Assembly: GCA_014304965.1 (NCBI GenBank)
Contig: JACRTZ010000187.1
Coordinates: 1-9,060, forward strand
From: Vulcanimicrobiota bacterium
Lineage (GTDB): Bacteria; Vulcanimicrobiota; Vulcanimicrobiia; Vulcanimicrobiales; Vulcanimicrobiaceae
Direction of reading: 5' to 3'
Length of the DNA: 9,060 nucleotides
Shown here: one piece after another, positions 7,289 to 9,060 of the stretch
Layout: each line of letters begins with the position of its first letter
Position numbering within the stretch: the stretch's first letter is position 1
Made by a program: the position numbers and the translations under genes
Notes under the pieces: model-generated
Told to the model about the DNA's origin: nothing
Seen by the model: the letters and a program-made list of their open reading frames with translations, nothing else
The model's database searches: none

Positions 7289-7357
7289 CCGACGCTTGTA
7301 CGACCGCGCGGAAAAGCGCGCCTGGGCGGAAGGGCCCGCGACGCCGAAGCCGCGGGG
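7289..7357. promoter_or_regulatory. Divergent intergenic region (ligA / thiolase)
   Basis: A 69-bp head-to-head gap. It contains an imperfectly extended inverted repeat, CGCGC (7305-7309) and GCGCG (7316-7320) around GGAAAA, which could be an operator or a chance GC-rich palindrome. No clear -35/-10 pairs are recognised. GGAAGGG (7328-7334) is too far (23 nt) from the thiolase ATG to serve as its ribosome binding site. Confidence 0.3.
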
Positions 7358-8563
7358 ATGACTGACGCCTACGTTTGCGATGCCGTGCGCACGCCGATCG
7401 GCCGCTACGCCGGCAGCCTGAGCGCCGTCCGCACCGACGACCTCGCCGCCGTTCCGATGCGAGCGCTCGTCGAGCGCAACCCCGGCGTCGACTGGGCCGC
7501 GGTGGACGACGTTTTTTACGGTTGCGCCAACCAGGCCGGCGAGGACAATCGCAACGTCGCCCGCATGGCGGTGCTGCTCGCGGGGCTTCCCGCGGTCGTG
7601 CCGGCCGCGACCATCAACCGGCTCTGCGGTTCGGGCCTCGATGCGATCGCGCAGGCCGCGCGCGCGATCCGAACCGGCGAAGCGGAGCTCGCGATCGCGG
7701 GCGGCGTCGAGAGCATGTCGCGTGCGCCCTTCGTAATGGGCAAAGCCGATGCTCCCTTCTCGCGCAACGCACACACGTACGACACGACGATCGGCTGGCG
7801 TTTCATCAATCCGCTGCTCAAAGAACAGTACGGCGTAGACTCGATGCCGGAGACCGGCGAAAACGTCGCCGAAGAGTTCGCGATTTCGCGCGCCGACCAA
7901 GACGCGTTCGCGTTGCGCAGCCAGCAACGCGCGGCCGCGGCGCAAACGTCCGGCCGATTTGCCGGCGAAATCGTCTCGGTCGCGATCCCGCAAAAACGCG
8001 GCGAGCCGCTCGTCGTGGATCGCGACGAACACGTGCGCGGCGATACGACCCTCCAATCGCTCGCGAAGCTTCCGACGCCGTTTCGCAAGAACGGCACCGT
8101 TACCGCCGGCAACGCGTCGGGCGTGAACGACGGGTCGTGCGCGCTCGTCATCGCATCGGAAGCTGCAGCGAAAAAGTACGGCCTCCAACCGAAAGCGCGC
8201 ATTCTCGGCGCGGCGGCGGCGGGCGTCCCGCCGCGCATCATGGGCATCGGGCCGGCGCCGGCCACGAAGAAATTGCTCGAACGGCTACACCTGTCGGTCG
8301 GCGATCTCGACGTGATCGAACTGAACGAAGCGTTCGCGTCGCAGTCGCTCGCGGTGCTGCGGATGCTCGGCCTGCCCGACGACGCCGAACACGTGAATCC
8401 CAACGGCGGCGCGATCGCGCTCGGCCACCCGCTCGGCATGAGCGGCGCTCGGCTCGTCACGACTGCAACGTACGAACTCAACCGGCGCGGCGGCCGCTAC
8501 GCGCTGTGCACGATGTGCATCGGCGTCGGACAGGGCATCGCGCTGCTGCTGGAACGCGCGTAA
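7358..8563 (+). CDS. Thiolase, PcaF-like (3-oxoadipyl-CoA / acetyl-CoA acyltransferase)
   Basis: A biosynthetic/degradative-type thiolase that cleaves a 3-ketoacyl-CoA with CoA to acetyl-CoA plus a shortened acyl-CoA. From ATG 7358 it is 401 aa, the size of PcaF-type enzymes. The opening MTDAYVCDAVRTPIGRYAG, and then YGCANQAGEDNRNVARMA (54-71), VESMSRAPFVMGKAD (117-131) and NHxxG-type motif GHPLGMSGAR (356-365), resemble beta-ketoadipyl-CoA thiolases most closely. The catalytic set is complete: C90 in NRLCGSG, H357, and C387 in CTMCIGVGQG. The same frame extends upstream to 7202, but that stretch overlaps the start of ligA and carries no thiolase sequence. No other beta-ketoadipate pathway genes are in view, so the substrate is not established; acetoacetyl-CoA or a medium-chain ketoacyl-CoA remain possible. 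Confidence 0.94.
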   Translation: MTDAYVCDAVRTPIGRYAGSLSAVRTDDLAAVPMRALVERNPGVDWAAVDDVFYGCANQAGEDNRNVARMAVLLAGLPAVVPAATINRLCGSGLDAIAQAARAIRTGEAELAIAGGVESMSRAPFVMGKADAPFSRNAHTYDTTIGWRFINPLLKEQYGVDSMPETGENVAEEFAISRADQDAFALRSQQRAAAAQTSGRFAGEIVSVAIPQKRGEPLVVDRDEHVRGDTTLQSLAKLPTPFRKNGTVTAGNASGVNDGSCALVIASEAAAKKYGLQPKARILGAAAAGVPPRIMGIGPAPATKKLLERLHLSVGDLDVIELNEAFASQSLAVLRMLGLPDDAEHVNPNGGAIALGHPLGMSGARLVTTATYELNRRGGRYALCTMCIGVGQGIALLLERA

Positions 8564-8597
8564 CGGAAGGGTACCCCCACTCGGCGAACCTCAGAGG

Positions 8598-8816
8598 ATG
8601 GAATCGCCGAAACGGCGCCCTGGAGTCACGCTCAGGAAAACCACGAAAGAGCTCGCCGAGCGAGACGAACGCGAGTATTGGAAGTCGGTGACCGGCTCCC
8701 GGAAACTGGAAATGACGCGCGAGCTCATGACCTTCTGGATGGACGTGAATGGAACGCCTGCCGAGCAGCGATCACTTCAAAGAACTGCTGTCGCACTTCG
8801 TAGAAAACGACGTTAG
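8598..8816 (+). CDS. Small charged protein paired with a nucleotidyltransferase (possible antitoxin-like partner)
   Basis: A 72-aa basic protein, not recognised at family level with certainty. It lacks a signal peptide or membrane segment and is mostly predicted helix. The middle and end (EREYWKSVTGSRKLEMTREL, then RSLQRTAVALRRKRR) have the shape of small proteins that commonly precede nucleotidyltransferase-fold genes, which show a D/E-x-x-YW segment, a helix around a conserved Arg-Leu, and a final LQR-rich basic helix. This resemblance is from memory and is inference. The ATG at 8598 directly abuts AGAGG, which is too close for normal spacing, and no other start lies in frame back to the thiolase stop. 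The 3' end overlaps the next gene by 68 nt in another frame. It lies 34 nt after the thiolase but is probably functionally unrelated to it. Confidence 0.6.
   Translation: MESPKRRPGVTLRKTTKELAERDEREYWKSVTGSRKLEMTRELMTFWMDVNGTPAEQRSLQRTAVALRRKRR
8737..8742 (+). promoter_or_regulatory. Ribosome binding site of the nucleotidyltransferase gene
   Basis: GGATGG, 6 nt before the ATG at 8749 and inside the upstream small gene. It supports the chosen start and suggests translation linked to the upstream gene. Confidence 0.45.
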
Positions 8817-9060
8817 GTTTTTGATCATCGGCGCTTTCGCGCTAAGCCACTACGTGCGCCCGCGTTTTACGAAAGACCTGGACATTTGGGTCGACCCGAG
8901 CGGCGATAATCCTGAGCGAACGTTTCGAGCGCTCGCGGCTTTCGGGGCGCCGCTCGATGGCATTTCCATCAAAGACTTTCGAAGTCCCGAAATGATGTTG
9001 CAAATCGGCATAGCGCCTAACCGTGTCGACATCCTGACGGGACCTGACGGCGTTGTATTC
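8749..9060 (+). CDS. Nucleotidyltransferase-fold protein (AbiEii/DUF6036-like), 3' end cut by window edge
   Basis: The first 104 codons of a gene running off the right edge. The N-terminus has the layout of small-partner-linked nucleotidyltransferases: a leading helix (about 8-20), LIIGAFALSHY (25-35) in place of the usual GG-containing loop, RFTKDLDIWVDP (39-50) with D43 and D45 as the metal-binding DxD pair, and NRVDILT (91-97) with D94 as the likely third carboxylate. Enzymes of this fold transfer nucleotides to proteins, RNA or small molecules; relatives include AbiEii-type toxins and MNT antitoxins. Which role applies here is not shown by the sequence. The start is fixed by an in-frame TGA immediately before the ATG and by the normal distance to the GAFA loop. 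The region is locally less GC-rich (29/60 at 8761-8820), compatible with acquisition by transfer. Confidence 0.78.
   Translation, partial: MERLPSSDHFKELLSHFVENDVRFLIIGAFALSHYVRPRFTKDLDIWVDPSGDNPERTFRALAAFGAPLDGISIKDFRSPEMMLQIGIAPNRVDILTGPDGVVF

Noticed and set aside
7202..7357. 52-residue N-terminal extension of the thiolase
   Set aside because: It overlaps the start of ligA, carries no thiolase sequence, and ATG 7358 yields the standard MTDAYVCDAVRTPIG start.
7289..8188. 300-codon upstream extension of the ligA frame on the minus strand
   Set aside because: It is entirely antisense to the thiolase gene, whose protein is recognisable throughout. The extension has no ligase sequence, and GTG 7288 gives the normal LigA length.
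8569..8576. Palindrome GGGTACCC after the thiolase stop as terminator or operator
   Set aside because: It is only 8 bp, has no loop or T-tract, and has no second copy nearby.

Overview
The window is compact, GC-rich bacterial DNA. One counted line in the thiolase gene (7681-7740) is 42/60 G+C. It holds ten protein-coding genes with almost no spare DNA, and no rRNA, tRNA, CRISPR array, insertion sequence or convincing hairpin-plus-T terminator was seen. The proteins are bacterial in type (NAD+-dependent DNA ligase, bacterial AcpS, fused NAD(P)HX repair enzyme). GTG starts are probable for three genes. The lineage cannot be fixed from the sequence. A GC-rich soil lineage such as Ca. Eremiobacterota would fit, but that is a low-confidence impression.

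Left part (1-2614): eno (enolase, runs off the left edge) and ndk (nucleoside diphosphate kinase) lie on the minus strand with ndk upstream. Head to head with ndk, across a 42-bp gap, is a plus-strand biotin-protein ligase without a DNA-binding domain. It overlaps tail to tail by 7 bp with a minus-strand archaemetzincin-type metalloprotease.

Middle (2608-5268): the archaemetzincin is divergent from acpS (97-bp gap). acpS is translationally coupled to nnr through a TAATG overlap preceded by a strong GGAGG. These two form a clear operon that joins acyl-carrier-protein activation with NAD(P)HX repair. With the biotin ligase, both post-translational cofactor attachments needed for fatty acid synthesis (biotin on carboxylase carrier protein, phosphopantetheine on ACP) are encoded close together.

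Right part (5270-9060): ligA (minus strand) ends one base from nnr and is divergent from a PcaF-like thiolase (69-bp gap). After the thiolase the character changes. A small charged protein overlaps by 68 nt with a nucleotidyltransferase-fold gene that runs off the right edge, and base composition drops locally (29/60 G+C in 8761-8820). This resembles the small-protein/nucleotidyltransferase two-gene cassettes that include toxin-antitoxin-like systems, and is the most accessory-looking part of the window.

The two points most worth a second look are the archaemetzincin, whose zinc motif reads HDLGH where the family has HExxH, and the overlapping nucleotidyltransferase cassette at the right edge. 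The rest is housekeeping.
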